45,901 nucleotides of DNA from an uncultured Alphaproteobacteria bacterium (GCA_905234465.1 CAJOHU010000004.1:1-45901), one strand, 5' to 3'. Positions 29,093-38,740 are shown, numbered from the stretch's first letter. Made by a program: numbers and translations. The notes: generated by a model from the letters alone, not told the origin.

Positions 29093-29173
29093 GTTAGTGG
29101 TTAGTAAAATCTGGAATAAGTTCACAATTACGAAATTATTCCAGATACCACTAACCACTTACACTAACCACTA
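29093..29173. repeat. inverted TTAGTGG repeats flanking an 11-bp terminator-like hairpin
   Basis: TTAGTGGTTAGT...ATCTGGAATAA/TTATTCCAGAT...CCACTAACCACTTACACTAACCACTAAA. Confidence 0.75.
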
Positions 29174-29782
29174 AAAACACGATTTTAATTCGCTGTTATC
29201 TTCGTTTTGGTCAACGCGTTTATTACGAATTTCTTGTGCCGCGTTTATTTTTTGTTTCATTAAAATAGATTCTGGGTGGTTTGTCATTTTATGATTTATT
29301 TCTTCAATCGCAAAATCTATATCTGTGCGTGATTGAACAAATATTGGCATAACAGAATTCGCAGAATTAAATACAGAATTTTCTATATCTGATTTTAAAT
29401 CTTTGATAACTGACAAATATGCATCTATGTGTTTTTTTTCATGATTTAATATTGCATCATATGAACAAGACCCGGGGATATAAGAACCATCAATCTTGAC
29501 AGAAAAATCATTATACCCAATTAACGCATCTACAGATTTTAATACAACACAATAACCGCCGTCAGATGAAAATATATCAACAACAATATCGTAATCTTCA
29601 ATTAATGTCGCAAGTACATTTCCGTGATATTTATCCATTGGTTCATCTGATAAAACAACACTGGTTTTATGCATTGGATTTAAAACATTTATTTTTGGTG
29701 CAGTTTTATAATTAACACAACTATCTGCGAATACAGAAAAATTCACAATACAAAATATAAAAACAATAAAATATTTTAACAT
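29171..29782 (-). CDS. hypothetical exported protein with HExxH-type motif
   Basis: MLKYFIVFIFCIVNFSVFADSC signal peptide; HEKKHIDAYL. Confidence 0.65.
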   Translation of the reverse strand: MLKYFIVFIFCIVNFSVFADSCVNYKTAPKINVLNPMHKTSVVLSDEPMDKYHGNVLATLIEDYDIVVDIFSSDGGYCVVLKSVDALIGYNDFSVKIDGSYIPGSCSYDAILNHEKKHIDAYLSVIKDLKSDIENSVFNSANSVMPIFVQSRTDIDFAIEEINHKMTNHPESILMKQKINAAQEIRNKRVDQNEDNSELKSCF

Positions 29783-29783
29783 A

Positions 29784-32201
29784 TTAAATATTACCTGCAC
29801 CTTGCTTTCTAAGGTATTCCGCAACAAAATTAGAACCATATTGATTATATAATTCTTCTGCCAATAAAACAGATGAACGACCTGATTCAAATAATTTTAA
29901 TAAACTGCCTAAACCACCAAGTTCTGTGTTCAAAATAACAGATTCATTATTCACAGGACGCGATAATAAAACCGCACGTTTCAGATTCGGATATGCTTTG
30001 CCCTGAATAAATGCCATTTCCAAAGGATTTAAATTCCAATGTTCATAATCCGCCGCATCCGCCGCAGGATTACGGAAAAATATTATAGTTTGTGCCTGGC
30101 CGCGGACAACATCACCAATCCCAAGTTTATCTAGAACATTTGCGCGTTGGAATGCGACCATATATGCTTGGCGATTTTTACGACCTTCTTGCAAACCAGT
30201 TATAAAATTATCACGGAACATTTTATTTTCCAACATTGGCGCAGTTTCATCAATCATAATCAATGACGGATTTCCCCCGGATACTGTCGTATTATTTATC
30301 CTGTGCAAGATATAAGAAATAACGGCGGGCGCAAGGGTAGAATCTTGTAATATATCAGTAAAATCAAATGTAGTAAGGCGTGATTGTAAATCCAATGTAT
30401 CTGTCACTTCATTAAATATGTCACCATATTGCAATGGGTCAACCCATTTTTTAAGCGCAGCACGCATTTTGCCATTTGATGAAAAACAACTTTCCCATAA
30501 ATTTTTCAACATTCTGTCTTTATCAGATAAATAATCAAAGTTTACAGATACTGCGCGCGCAATTTCATCCGCAGATGCCGCATCACCTTGTTCAGATATC
30601 ATCGCAAACCAACGCCGTAAAAACGCACGGTTTGCAACAGTGTCAGGCATTTTTAATGGATTAAGGTGTGTTAAAAATTCTGTTTCATTTTTCTCTTTAC
30701 CCTGCATAGTCACATATTTTCCGCCAACTGCAAGAGTGAATATTTCTGCACCTTTGTTACGGTCAAAGAAGAACGCTTTTAATTTTGGATGACGCAAAGA
30801 TTGCGCGATAAGAAATGAAAACAATGTTGTTTTACCGCCACCTGTGGGACCGATAGTAAGTGTGTGTGCAACCGCCGCTGGTTTATCGGAAACATGAAAT
30901 TGAAATTGATATGGTGTACCTTGGGCAGTTGGAAATACAACCAATGGTCCAGGACCCCAATCTGAATTTGCAACACCACGTGGTGTTGTAGACATTGGTA
31001 TAGATATCGCCGCCGCACGAGATAACATTTTATATGTGCGTGGGAATGTATCAAATCCAGGAATTACAGAAAACCATGAAACCTTGGTTGCAAAATTTTC
31101 TTGAACAGGTGAAACACCAAAAGATGCCGCAATTTTCTTGAATTCATCAACGTAATTTTTTAATTCGTCAATTGTTTTACCAAATACTAAAAATAAAGGA
31201 TAATAATTAACCAATGTCTGATTTCCAGAAACATTTTCATCCATCACAGATTGTGCAGTTGATATTTGTTCTTCGGTTGAATCGTTTTCTTTTTCCGCGA
31301 CACTGCGTCGTTGACGCAATATTGCATCAACAGATGCAGAATCCATAATCTTAAAACTGTTCATACAAATCATTTCTGTTTGAATTGTATTAACAGAATC
31401 AAAAAAATCTTCATCCAAATAATCTGGTGCACTGCGGAAAGATATTAATGCCGCATAGTATTCGCGATTACCACTTACATACCTTACAATACCGTTTCGC
31501 ATAAATTCAACATCATCAACCGTTGCAAGTTCTGTTATTTTGTTATCACATACCGCAGGTGCGGGCTTTGTTATTGGTGAAAATATACGACCAAAAAATT
31601 TTGCCATATTTTCACGCGAATTATTTTTTAACAATCGTGGTTTGTACGGTGCAAGTATTGATTCCAGATAATTTCCATATTGATTCAGTTTATCACGCGC
31701 ACCAATACCACGGACAGATAATACTATATAATAATTATTAAGGAAAATTCGCAATCCTTGGGAACGCCATTTATTATAAATTTCTTGTAATACAGGCTGA
31801 TCAAATTCGTAATTAGTATTTTCACCCGCCGCGTCACGAATTGTAAAAAACCGCAAAATTACATTTGGGTCATGAATTTGATTAAATATTTGCGCGCGCA
31901 GGTCAAGGAATTTTGCACGATTTTCTTCTGTCTGCATACTGGTTTGAACACCAGAAATATGATATACACGAACCAAAGAACCATCATTTAATTCCAAAGA
32001 ATCATCTGTATAAACAGTTTTGAATGGTATATATTCTGCATAATGTTTATAACCAAATTTTGGAAATATATTTTTTATAATTGTTGGAACAAATATCATC
32101 AGAACAATAAAAACTAAAATAACTGCTATTACCATGACTGTTAAAGTCATCGTTTCTGACATTCCACCACCTGCAAAAAATCTAAAAAAATTATCTATCA
32201 T
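29784..32201 (-). CDS. virB4: VirB4-family type IV secretion ATPase
   Basis: TIGPTGGGKTTLFSFLIAQ Walker A, FFDRNKGAEIFTLAVGG, SLIMIDETAPML. Confidence 0.9.
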   Translation of the reverse strand: MIDNFFRFFAGGGMSETMTLTVMVIAVILVFIVLMIFVPTIIKNIFPKFGYKHYAEYIPFKTVYTDDSLELNDGSLVRVYHISGVQTSMQTEENRAKFLDLRAQIFNQIHDPNVILRFFTIRDAAGENTNYEFDQPVLQEIYNKWRSQGLRIFLNNYYIVLSVRGIGARDKLNQYGNYLESILAPYKPRLLKNNSRENMAKFFGRIFSPITKPAPAVCDNKITELATVDDVEFMRNGIVRYVSGNREYYAALISFRSAPDYLDEDFFDSVNTIQTEMICMNSFKIMDSASVDAILRQRRSVAEKENDSTEEQISTAQSVMDENVSGNQTLVNYYPLFLVFGKTIDELKNYVDEFKKIAASFGVSPVQENFATKVSWFSVIPGFDTFPRTYKMLSRAAAISIPMSTTPRGVANSDWGPGPLVVFPTAQGTPYQFQFHVSDKPAAVAHTLTIGPTGGGKTTLFSFLIAQSLRHPKLKAFFFDRNKGAEIFTLAVGGKYVTMQGKEKNETEFLTHLNPLKMPDTVANRAFLRRWFAMISEQGDAASADEIARAVSVNFDYLSDKDRMLKNLWESCFSSNGKMRAALKKWVDPLQYGDIFNEVTDTLDLQSRLTTFDFTDILQDSTLAPAVISYILHRINNTTVSGGNPSLIMIDETAPMLENKMFRDNFITGLQEGRKNRQAYMVAFQRANVLDKLGIGDVVRGQAQTIIFFRNPAADAADYEHWNLNPLEMAFIQGKAYPNLKRAVLLSRPVNNESVILNTELGGLGSLLKLFESGRSSVLLAEELYNQYGSNFVAEYLRKQGAGNI

Positions 32202-32503
32202 GCCGGCAATCTCCGTGGAATTTTATCCCTAATCATTTTTATTTTAGCCATTAAAATTTGACCAAGTTGGGCATCGCGCTTTGAAAAAGTCGCCAAAATC
32301 ATGTGTACCAGAATAACAGATGCCAAAAAATACAATGGATTTAAGTAATCGTTTACTTTATTTACACCAAGTACAAATATCCCAATAATATATAAAGCAG
32401 TAAAAATAACGAACTGAATTATAAAATTCAGAACCGCCAAAGTATATGGCACATAGAACAAATGCGACGGATTCGCCAAAGCTTTCAGCACTTGTTGCTT
32501 CAT
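32198..32503 (-). CDS. virB3: VirB3-like type IV secretion protein
   Basis: Small membrane protein (LANPSHLFYVPYTLAVLNFIIQF...) immediately upstream of and overlapping virB4. Confidence 0.7.
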   Translation of the reverse strand: MKQQVLKALANPSHLFYVPYTLAVLNFIIQFVIFTALYIIGIFVLGVNKVNDYLNPLYFLASVILVHMILATFSKRDAQLGQILMAKIKMIRDKIPRRLPA

Positions 32504-32636
32504 TTTTATAAAACTCCCCCCTGGTTAAGTTTATCTTATTATAACAATTTCCACAGTTTTCAACAAGCATAAAAAACAAAAACATAAATTTGTTAAAAAT
32601 GTTGATATTTTATATTTTTTTAAACATTTTTTAAAA

Positions 32637-32673
32637 CCCGGCTTTTTTTAACAAAATTACTAAAAACACCGGT
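32637..32673. repeat. 37-nt palindromic element, copy 4
   Basis: CCCGGCTTTTTTTAACAAAATTACTAAAAACACCGGT. Confidence 0.7.
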
Positions 32674-32817
32674 ATTTTTATATAAAATTGTTGAAAACTT
32701 TGTTAAAAATGTATTTTCAACAAATTCAACAGGTTAAACAATAACAACAAAATATAAATATATTATTTGCTTTTTGTTAAAAAGTGTTTATAATGCCTTG
32801 GCAAAAAGGATATTGAT

Positions 32818-32952
32818 ATGAAATTTTTAAGTTCTTTAAAGGCATGGAAAAAACGCGGAAACATTAAACAGGTTCGTCGTGGTAAACAAGTTATCTTGAT
32901 TGATCCTGATAACCCAAAATTCAAAGCAAAACAGGGTTTTAAAAGAAAATAA
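32818..32952 (+). CDS. rpmJ: 50S ribosomal protein L36
   Basis: MKFLSSLKAWKKRGNIKQVRRGKQVILIDPDNPKFKAKQGFKRK; below the ORF-track length cutoff. Confidence 0.8.
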   Translation: MKFLSSLKAWKKRGNIKQVRRGKQVILIDPDNPKFKAKQGFKRK

Positions 32953-32976
32953 TTCCCCGTTTTTTGTGATGTTTTT

Positions 32977-33007
32977 ACGGTATTCTTGTCTGAATACCGT
33001 ATTTTTT
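32977..33007 (+). terminator. intrinsic terminator after rpmJ
   Basis: ACGGTATTC-TTGTCT-GAATACCGT ATTTTTT. Confidence 0.8.
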
Positions 33008-33012
33008 ATGTA

Positions 33013-33699
33013 TTAAAACAGATTAAAATCATTCATAAATGATTCTGTTAATATATCTTTGATTTCTTTGCCAGAAAGACCAGATTGGCGCAGATAATTT
33101 TCTTGTGCGTCTGTTCCATGAAACATATATGCACTGTGTTCTGCAAAATTTGGGACAGATGATATATTTTGTGATGGAATTATTCGTATTTTTGCACTGG
33201 TATCAGATGAATATGCACCAAATTGTATGTTTGATTTTACATTTTTTACATCTTTATTAATTATTGCGGTCCCAGATATTTTTGAAAAACTGTCTTTTTC
33301 GCCGATAATTTTTGTCTGTAATAAAATTCCGGTATCATCAGCCCTGTGTTCTGCTATTATTTTTACATCTAAATCAGAATAATTTTTTAGCATTATATGT
33401 CCACGAATTTCAGAATTTTTCCCGGCATTTTTGATAAAAATATTCAAAAAAGCCGGGAAATTGTTTTCTGTATTTATACTTAAAAATACCGGTTGGGACG
33501 GGGTGTTCAGATTTATATTTAATGTATTTTTCCCGGTAATTTTTCCAACATATATTATATGTACGGGTAGTTTATATTTACTTGAAATATTTTCAGAATC
33601 AGAAAGCGTTGAAAGTTCAGGATGAAAAACACCATCGCGGTAAACAACAGTTTCCGCCGGGAAAGTTTTTATATTGAATTCGTTCCACATGTATGACAT
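33013..33699 (-). CDS. SufD/SufB-like Fe-S assembly scaffold-related protein (short)
   Basis: C-terminal QENYLRQSGLSGKEIKDILTESFMNDF resembles the SufBD ending (LRSRGLsexeA..LL..AF). Confidence 0.55.
   Translation of the reverse strand: MSYMWNEFNIKTFPAETVVYRDGVFHPELSTLSDSENISSKYKLPVHIIYVGKITGKNTLNINLNTPSQPVFLSINTENNFPAFLNIFIKNAGKNSEIRGHIMLKNYSDLDVKIIAEHRADDTGILLQTKIIGEKDSFSKISGTAIINKDVKNVKSNIQFGAYSSDTSAKIRIIPSQNISSVPNFAEHSAYMFHGTDAQENYLRQSGLSGKEIKDILTESFMNDFNLF
33421..33457. repeat. 37-nt palindromic element, copy 5, inside the SufD-like ORF
   Basis: CCCGGCATTTTTGATAAAAATATTCAAAAAAGCCGGG. Confidence 0.8.
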
Positions 33700-33726
33700 A
33701 TTAATTATATTATAAAGGATTTTGTT

Positions 33727-34806
33727 ATGGGTTTCAATTGTGGAATTGTTGGTTTGCCAAATGTAGGAAAATCAACCTTGTTTAATGCTTTGACACAAAG
33801 TGCCGCCGCAGATGCGCAAAATTATCCGTTTTGTACCATTGAACCGAATACTGGGCGTGTTGTTGTACCGGATGAAACATTGCATAAATTGGCGGCGGTT
33901 GATAATTCTGCGAAAATTATACCGACACAACTAGAAATTGTTGATATTGCAGGTCTTGTTCGTGGCGCATCAAATGGCGAAGGTTTGGGTAATAAATTTT
34001 TAGGTAATATTCTGGAAACAGATGCAATTATACACGTTGTTCGGTGTTTTGAAAACGATGATATTGTTCATGTAGACGGACGTATAGACCCCGTTTCTGA
34101 TATAGAAACCATTGAAACAGAACTTATGTTGGCAGATTTGGAAAGTTTAAATAAACAAATAAAAAATCTTGAAAAAAAAGCGCATGGTTTGGATAAGGTT
34201 GCTATAAAATTACTGGCTGATGCGAATATTATTCGGGAAAATTTAGAAAAATCTGTGCCGGCGCGGGAATGTGGTGTTGATACAAAGCCTTTTAATTTAT
34301 TAACTGCAAAACCAGTAATTTATGTGTGTAATGTTGACGAATCATCTGCTGCAGGTGGAAATAAATATTCAGATATGGTTAAAAATAAATTTTCTGGTAA
34401 AAGCTCTGTATTAATAATTTCTGGAAAAATAGAGATGGAGATTGCCCAGATTGTTGACCCGGATGAAAGAAAAATGTTTTTAGAAGATTTAGGGTTAAAA
34501 CATTCCGGGCTAGAGCAGGTGATAAAAACCGGATATGAAACACTTGGGTTACAGACTTTTTATACTGTTGGTCCAAAAGAAGCGCATGCGTGGACAATAA
34601 CACGCGGTATGACCGCGCCACAGGCAGCCGGAAAAATTCATACAGATTTTGAACGCGGTTTTATCCGGGCAGAGGTTATTTCACCTGAAGATTATATTAA
34701 ATATGGTGGCGAAGTTGCGGTAAAAGAGGCGGGTAAAATGCGCCTGGTTGGTCGCGATTATGTTATGCAAGAAGGTGATATTTGCCATTTCTTGTTTAAT
34801 AATTAG
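33727..34806 (+). CDS. ychF: redox-regulated ATPase YchF
   Basis: CGIVGLPNVGKSTLFNALT, FCTIEPNTG, VDIAGLVRGASNGEGLGNKFL. Confidence 0.96.
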   Translation: MGFNCGIVGLPNVGKSTLFNALTQSAAADAQNYPFCTIEPNTGRVVVPDETLHKLAAVDNSAKIIPTQLEIVDIAGLVRGASNGEGLGNKFLGNILETDAIIHVVRCFENDDIVHVDGRIDPVSDIETIETELMLADLESLNKQIKNLEKKAHGLDKVAIKLLADANIIRENLEKSVPARECGVDTKPFNLLTAKPVIYVCNVDESSAAGGNKYSDMVKNKFSGKSSVLIISGKIEMEIAQIVDPDERKMFLEDLGLKHSGLEQVIKTGYETLGLQTFYTVGPKEAHAWTITRGMTAPQAAGKIHTDFERGFIRAEVISPEDYIKYGGEVAVKEAGKMRLVGRDYVMQEGDICHFLFNN

Positions 34807-34822
34807 TGGGTAGTGTTAGTGT
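34803..34822. repeat. TTAGTGG-type repeat overlapping ychF stop
   Basis: AATAATTAGTGGGTAGTGTTAGTG; TAG is the stop codon. Confidence 0.65.
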
Positions 34823-34860
34823 AAGTCCAGCCTTCGTCCTTTGGACTACGGCGCGGCACT

Positions 34861-34944
34861 GAATTTTCTAAATAAAAATATCGCCAATCAAGTCCCATAA
34901 ATGAAAAATTTGTGGGTGATACATGCGATATTTTTAGAAAATTC
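34861..34944. repeat. long imperfect inverted repeat (possible structured RNA or small palindromic element)
   Basis: GAATTTTCTAAATAAAAATATCGC ... GCGATATTTTTAGAAAATTC with inner CCCATAAAT/ATTTGTGGG stem. Confidence 0.65.
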
Positions 34945-35019
34945 GTGGTTGTGCAGTGTGTGCAATTCGCGAGCCGAATTGTTGGAAATTGGGCAAGAGA
35001 TAGATAATGTAAAAAAGAA

Positions 35020-35568
35020 TTATTTTAATATATCAGATTTATTCTGAACTTCTATACCAGTTTCAAATTCTTCAACAAATTTCCAAGAACCATTATCTAA
35101 AGTAAAATGGAAACATTGACAATTTTTTACACCATCTACTTTTAAACCACACGCATAACATAGTGCACGCGTAACTCCACCATGTGAGGCAACGGCTATG
35201 TTATTTCGTTTATCTTGCTCAACAATATGTTCTAAACAACTTTTTATTGTTTTAAAGTTATTTTCTATTTCTTTCTTTTTTTCTTCGCTTTCTGTATTCC
35301 AAAACCAAAAAATCGCTTCTTTTAATTCGTCTTTCGTTATAATTTCTATATTTTTATTGGTCAAAGCAACTTTTGCTGTATCTATTGCGCGTCTGTATGG
35401 GCTGGAATAAACAACATCTATATCTTTATCTTTGAAAAATTCAGATAATTTGTGTGCTTGTGCAATTCCTAAATCGGTTAGATACGCATCTATACCAGTG
35501 CCATACCTGATACCAACTTCGTTTTCATTGGTTTGACCATGTCTGAAAAAATAAAAATGCCTTTTCAT
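35020..35568 (-). CDS. histidine phosphatase family protein
   Basis: YFFRHGQTNENE, SSPYRRAIDTA, ASHGGVTRAL; start at MKRHFYFF. Confidence 0.85.
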   Translation of the reverse strand: MKRHFYFFRHGQTNENEVGIRYGTGIDAYLTDLGIAQAHKLSEFFKDKDIDVVYSSPYRRAIDTAKVALTNKNIEIITKDELKEAIFWFWNTESEEKKKEIENNFKTIKSCLEHIVEQDKRNNIAVASHGGVTRALCYACGLKVDGVKNCQCFHFTLDNGSWKFVEEFETGIEVQNKSDILK

Positions 35569-35578
35569 AAAACAACCT

Positions 35579-36262
35579 TTAATTTTTAACAGTGGCGTCA
35601 TCTATCAATTGTTTTACACGATGTGGCGCAATACGAAACTGCGGATCAACACCCAGAACAGATTTTAATAAAGCCTGGTTTTTGTCCGCCTCATCAAAAT
35701 CAGTTAAAGTCGAAAAATATTTAATATCTTCGGGATGGAATCGTGAAGTCATGCCGATGTACAGATTGTAAAAATCAAAAGCCGATTGTGGATTTATATC
35801 ATCAATTTCGGGGTTTAATTTTTTTAATTCTGGCAAGATCTCTTTCATACGAACAACGGCCTGCGGTTGTTCGGTCATAAAATAATTAGAGACATATTCT
35901 TTTTCTTCATAAGATAATGAACCTGTGATTTTCAGTAAGTCCGATAAATATATTTGTTGGACATTTTCTGGTACATCTGTACCAGCATAGAAATGTTGAA
36001 TATATTTTTTTGGAGCTAAAACTCTTTCTGGATCAAAAAGATGGATGTATATCTGTTGCATAATATACTGTTCAAAAGATGCCTCATCAAAGTTGGCAGG
36101 GAACTTATACGGATGACAGACCTCAACAGCAGGTACAATACCAAGTTTTCTTAATTCGGTATCAAAAATTTGTGCGGAAGATTCGTGTTTTTCGTACGGA
36201 AATAATGCCTCATGATTCAGCATATTTTTAATAACTTTTTGAACTTTTTGTTTGTTTATCAT
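35579..36262 (-). CDS. hypothetical protein
   Basis: 227-aa ORF directly upstream of the histidine phosphatase. Confidence 0.65.
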   Translation of the reverse strand: MINKQKVQKVIKNMLNHEALFPYEKHESSAQIFDTELRKLGIVPAVEVCHPYKFPANFDEASFEQYIMQQIYIHLFDPERVLAPKKYIQHFYAGTDVPENVQQIYLSDLLKITGSLSYEEKEYVSNYFMTEQPQAVVRMKEILPELKKLNPEIDDINPQSAFDFYNLYIGMTSRFHPEDIKYFSTLTDFDEADKNQALLKSVLGVDPQFRIAPHRVKQLIDDATVKN

Positions 36263-36393
36263 AATATCTCTATTATATCACAAATAGTTCGAAAGTGTCA
36301 AAAAATTGCGATGTTCTAAAAACAAACTTTCGAACTCGGTAAAAGGATTGTGTTTTCAACAAAAACCCGCCTTTATCGACGGGTTTGTCTATC

Positions 36394-36413
36394 TTGGTTG
36401 CGGGGGATGGATT
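36394..36413 (-). pseudogene. 3' fragment of tRNA-fMet (20 nt including CCA)
   Basis: TGGTTGCGGGGGATGGATTT identical to 36726-36745. Confidence 0.75.
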
Positions 36414-36725
36414 TCCCTTGGCATAAATGCCTGCTGGGAACCTGTAACGATTTGATTGCGTTTCACTTATCAAATCTACTTGTTGTCGCTCGCGCGGCAC
36501 ATTATGTGCCGGCTGCGCGCAAATTTGTATTTATTCGAACTTCAGGTTGTATGGATTTCGCGAAAATAAAATTTTCGCGGCAACTGCGCTCATCAACCTG
36601 CGGTTGACCGCCGTACTTCCGTCCGGCTTTCGCTTGTGGTGAACCACCTTTCTCGGTGGTTCAAAACCAACACAACACACGTTAAATAAAAAATGTGCCA
36701 CAAGGGCATATTTTTTTATTTAAAC

Positions 36726-36802
<77 letters not shown>

Positions 36803-37029
36803 ATAAGCAAGGGATATTATATAGTATATTTGCATATTGTCAAATAAAATCAGCGGATAATAACGTTTTTTTGAAATACTAATTTGCAAAACACTAAAAT
36901 AATATGCCGCCAGTGGCGGGAAATTAGTTTTTGTGCTGATATATTTTCATGATATTATTCCCATTGTATACTTGAAATATGCTTTTTTTGTTGATAAAAT
37001 GCCAATATCTTGAATAACATGGTATTTTT

Positions 37030-37812
37030 ATGATGTTTAGAAAATTATGGAAAAAATTTTGGGAACCAATTCTTGGGTTTTCCGGCTTTCAATGGATAAT
37101 AGCCGTGGTTATGGCTGCAATTATTTGGTTTATATATTTTACAAGCAGAAAAGAAATTGTAAATTATGAAACTTTTAAAAAATTTCGGCACAAACCTGCA
37201 ATTTTTGTGTTCTGGCATGGGCGCAGTTTAATGCTGTCGCCGATTGTGTGTTTGGGTGGAATGAAGTCTTATGCCGTTGCATCACGACACAAAGATGGTA
37301 AAATGATGGCAAAGTTGCAACATTTATTCGGTTTGCGCGCAATTTATGGCAGTTCGCATAACGGCGGTCTGTCTGTATTGCGTGATGGTATACGTGTGTT
37401 GCGTCGGGGTGATTATTCTATGTGTATTTCGCCCGATGGTCCGGGTGGACCGTCACTGCGTGTCCAAGAAGGTGCGCTGTATTTCGCAAAAATGACTGGT
37501 GCGCCAATTATTCCGGTGTGTTTCTCGGCGCGGCATGTGTGGATACAAAATCGTTGGGACAGATATTTGTTGGTTTATCCTTTTACAAAAATAAAGTGTA
37601 AGGTTGGTGAACCTATGTATATAGATTCTAAAATATCGTCTGATGATTTTGAAAAAAAACGCATAGAATTGGAAAATATTATGGTTAATCAGTTGCGCGA
37701 ATTGGATGCGGAATTTAACCTGTATGTGGTGGAACAAGACCTGAATACCGCGGAATTTAAACGCGCAAAAAGAGAAGGAAAAGAACCGAAATTGACACAA
37801 AGGTACAAATAA
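37030..37812 (+). CDS. DUF374-type lysophospholipid acyltransferase family protein
   Basis: FVFWHGRSLMLSP, YAVASRHKDGKMMAKL, ISPDGPGGPS. Confidence 0.82.
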   Translation: MMFRKLWKKFWEPILGFSGFQWIIAVVMAAIIWFIYFTSRKEIVNYETFKKFRHKPAIFVFWHGRSLMLSPIVCLGGMKSYAVASRHKDGKMMAKLQHLFGLRAIYGSSHNGGLSVLRDGIRVLRRGDYSMCISPDGPGGPSLRVQEGALYFAKMTGAPIIPVCFSARHVWIQNRWDRYLLVYPFTKIKCKVGEPMYIDSKISSDDFEKKRIELENIMVNQLRELDAEFNLYVVEQDLNTAEFKRAKREGKEPKLTQRYK

Positions 37813-37813
37813 A

Positions 37814-38740
37814 ATGAAAACACCGTGGTGGTTTTTATATAAAACGCCGTTGGCTTTTTTATTATTGCCGGCTTCTTTGTTTTATTATATTGGGTCGCGC
37901 GCTGTTTATGGTTGGCGCAAAATGTTCGCATATGAATCGCGGCGAAAAATTATATGTATCGGCGGATTATTTGCCGGTGGTGTCGGAAAAACACCAATCG
38001 TTCGCGAAATTGCAAATCGTTTTGATATGCCGGTGGTTATGCGTGGGTACCGACGCAGCGCCAAAACAGGAAATATCGGTGACGAAGCAACTATGATGAT
38101 GCGCGATGGGATTATCGTTCATGTTGGTCATCGTAAAAGTAATATAATTTTGTTAAACAGACAAACAAATGAAAATGGTCCGATTTTGATGGATGATGGT
38201 TTGCAAAATCCGTCTATAAAAAAAGACATATCAATCATAGTTATTAATGAAAACCTTGGGTTTGGAAATGGTTTTTTGTTGCCAGCGGGACCTTTGCGTG
38301 AACCACGCCGCGCCGCAGAAAAGGCGGATGCAATAATAATTATAAAAAGTGATAAAAATAAAAGAAAAATTAAATTGCCTGAGAATGTACCTGTGTTTTA
38401 TGCAGAAAATAAAAATGTTATGCCGTCCGGTAAATATGATAGGGTGGTTGCGTTCGCGGGAATAGGGTACCCAAAAAAATTCTTTCGTGCATTAAACAAT
38501 GTTGTTGCACATCGCGCTTTTGGTGACCATTATCAGTATACAGACAAAGATATTCAAGATTTGTTTAAATTAGCGGCGCGTAAGGGTGCAAAACTGTTGA
38601 CCACAGAAAAAGATTGGGTACGTTTGCCGCGGGATGTGCGAAAAAAAATAAACTTTGTAAAACTGGAAACAAAAATAGAAGAAAAATTCTTTGATTGGTT
38701 AAAGGAGAAAGTGAATGCCAACGATAAAAAAAATAGTTAA
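37814..38740 (+). CDS. lpxK: tetraacyldisaccharide 4'-kinase
   Basis: CIGGLFAGGVGKTPIVREIA, LMDDGLQNPSIKKDISIIVIN. Confidence 0.93.
   Translation: MKTPWWFLYKTPLAFLLLPASLFYYIGSRAVYGWRKMFAYESRRKIICIGGLFAGGVGKTPIVREIANRFDMPVVMRGYRRSAKTGNIGDEATMMMRDGIIVHVGHRKSNIILLNRQTNENGPILMDDGLQNPSIKKDISIIVINENLGFGNGFLLPAGPLREPRRAAEKADAIIIIKSDKNKRKIKLPENVPVFYAENKNVMPSGKYDRVVAFAGIGYPKKFFRALNNVVAHRAFGDHYQYTDKDIQDLFKLAARKGAKLLTTEKDWVRLPRDVRKKINFVKLETKIEEKFFDWLKEKVNANDKKNS

Noticed and set aside
32818-32952. rpmH (L34) as identity of the 44-aa ORF, by proximity logic with rnpA
   Set aside because: Sequence pattern (SLK..KKR...R.G....I...NPKFKA.QG) fits alphaproteobacterial L36, not L34
36350-36607. 85-aa ORF and antisense 75-aa ORF near the tRNA-fMet fragment
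   Set aside because: Overlaps the tRNA fragment and hairpins; no SD or protein-like features
36390-36665. Possible tmRNA acceptor piece (CCA end plus GCGAGCGACAAC resembling an AND(N) tag)
   Set aside because: The CCA end is a copy of the tRNA-fMet 3' end, the tag would be only five codons, and no matching 5' acceptor strand was found
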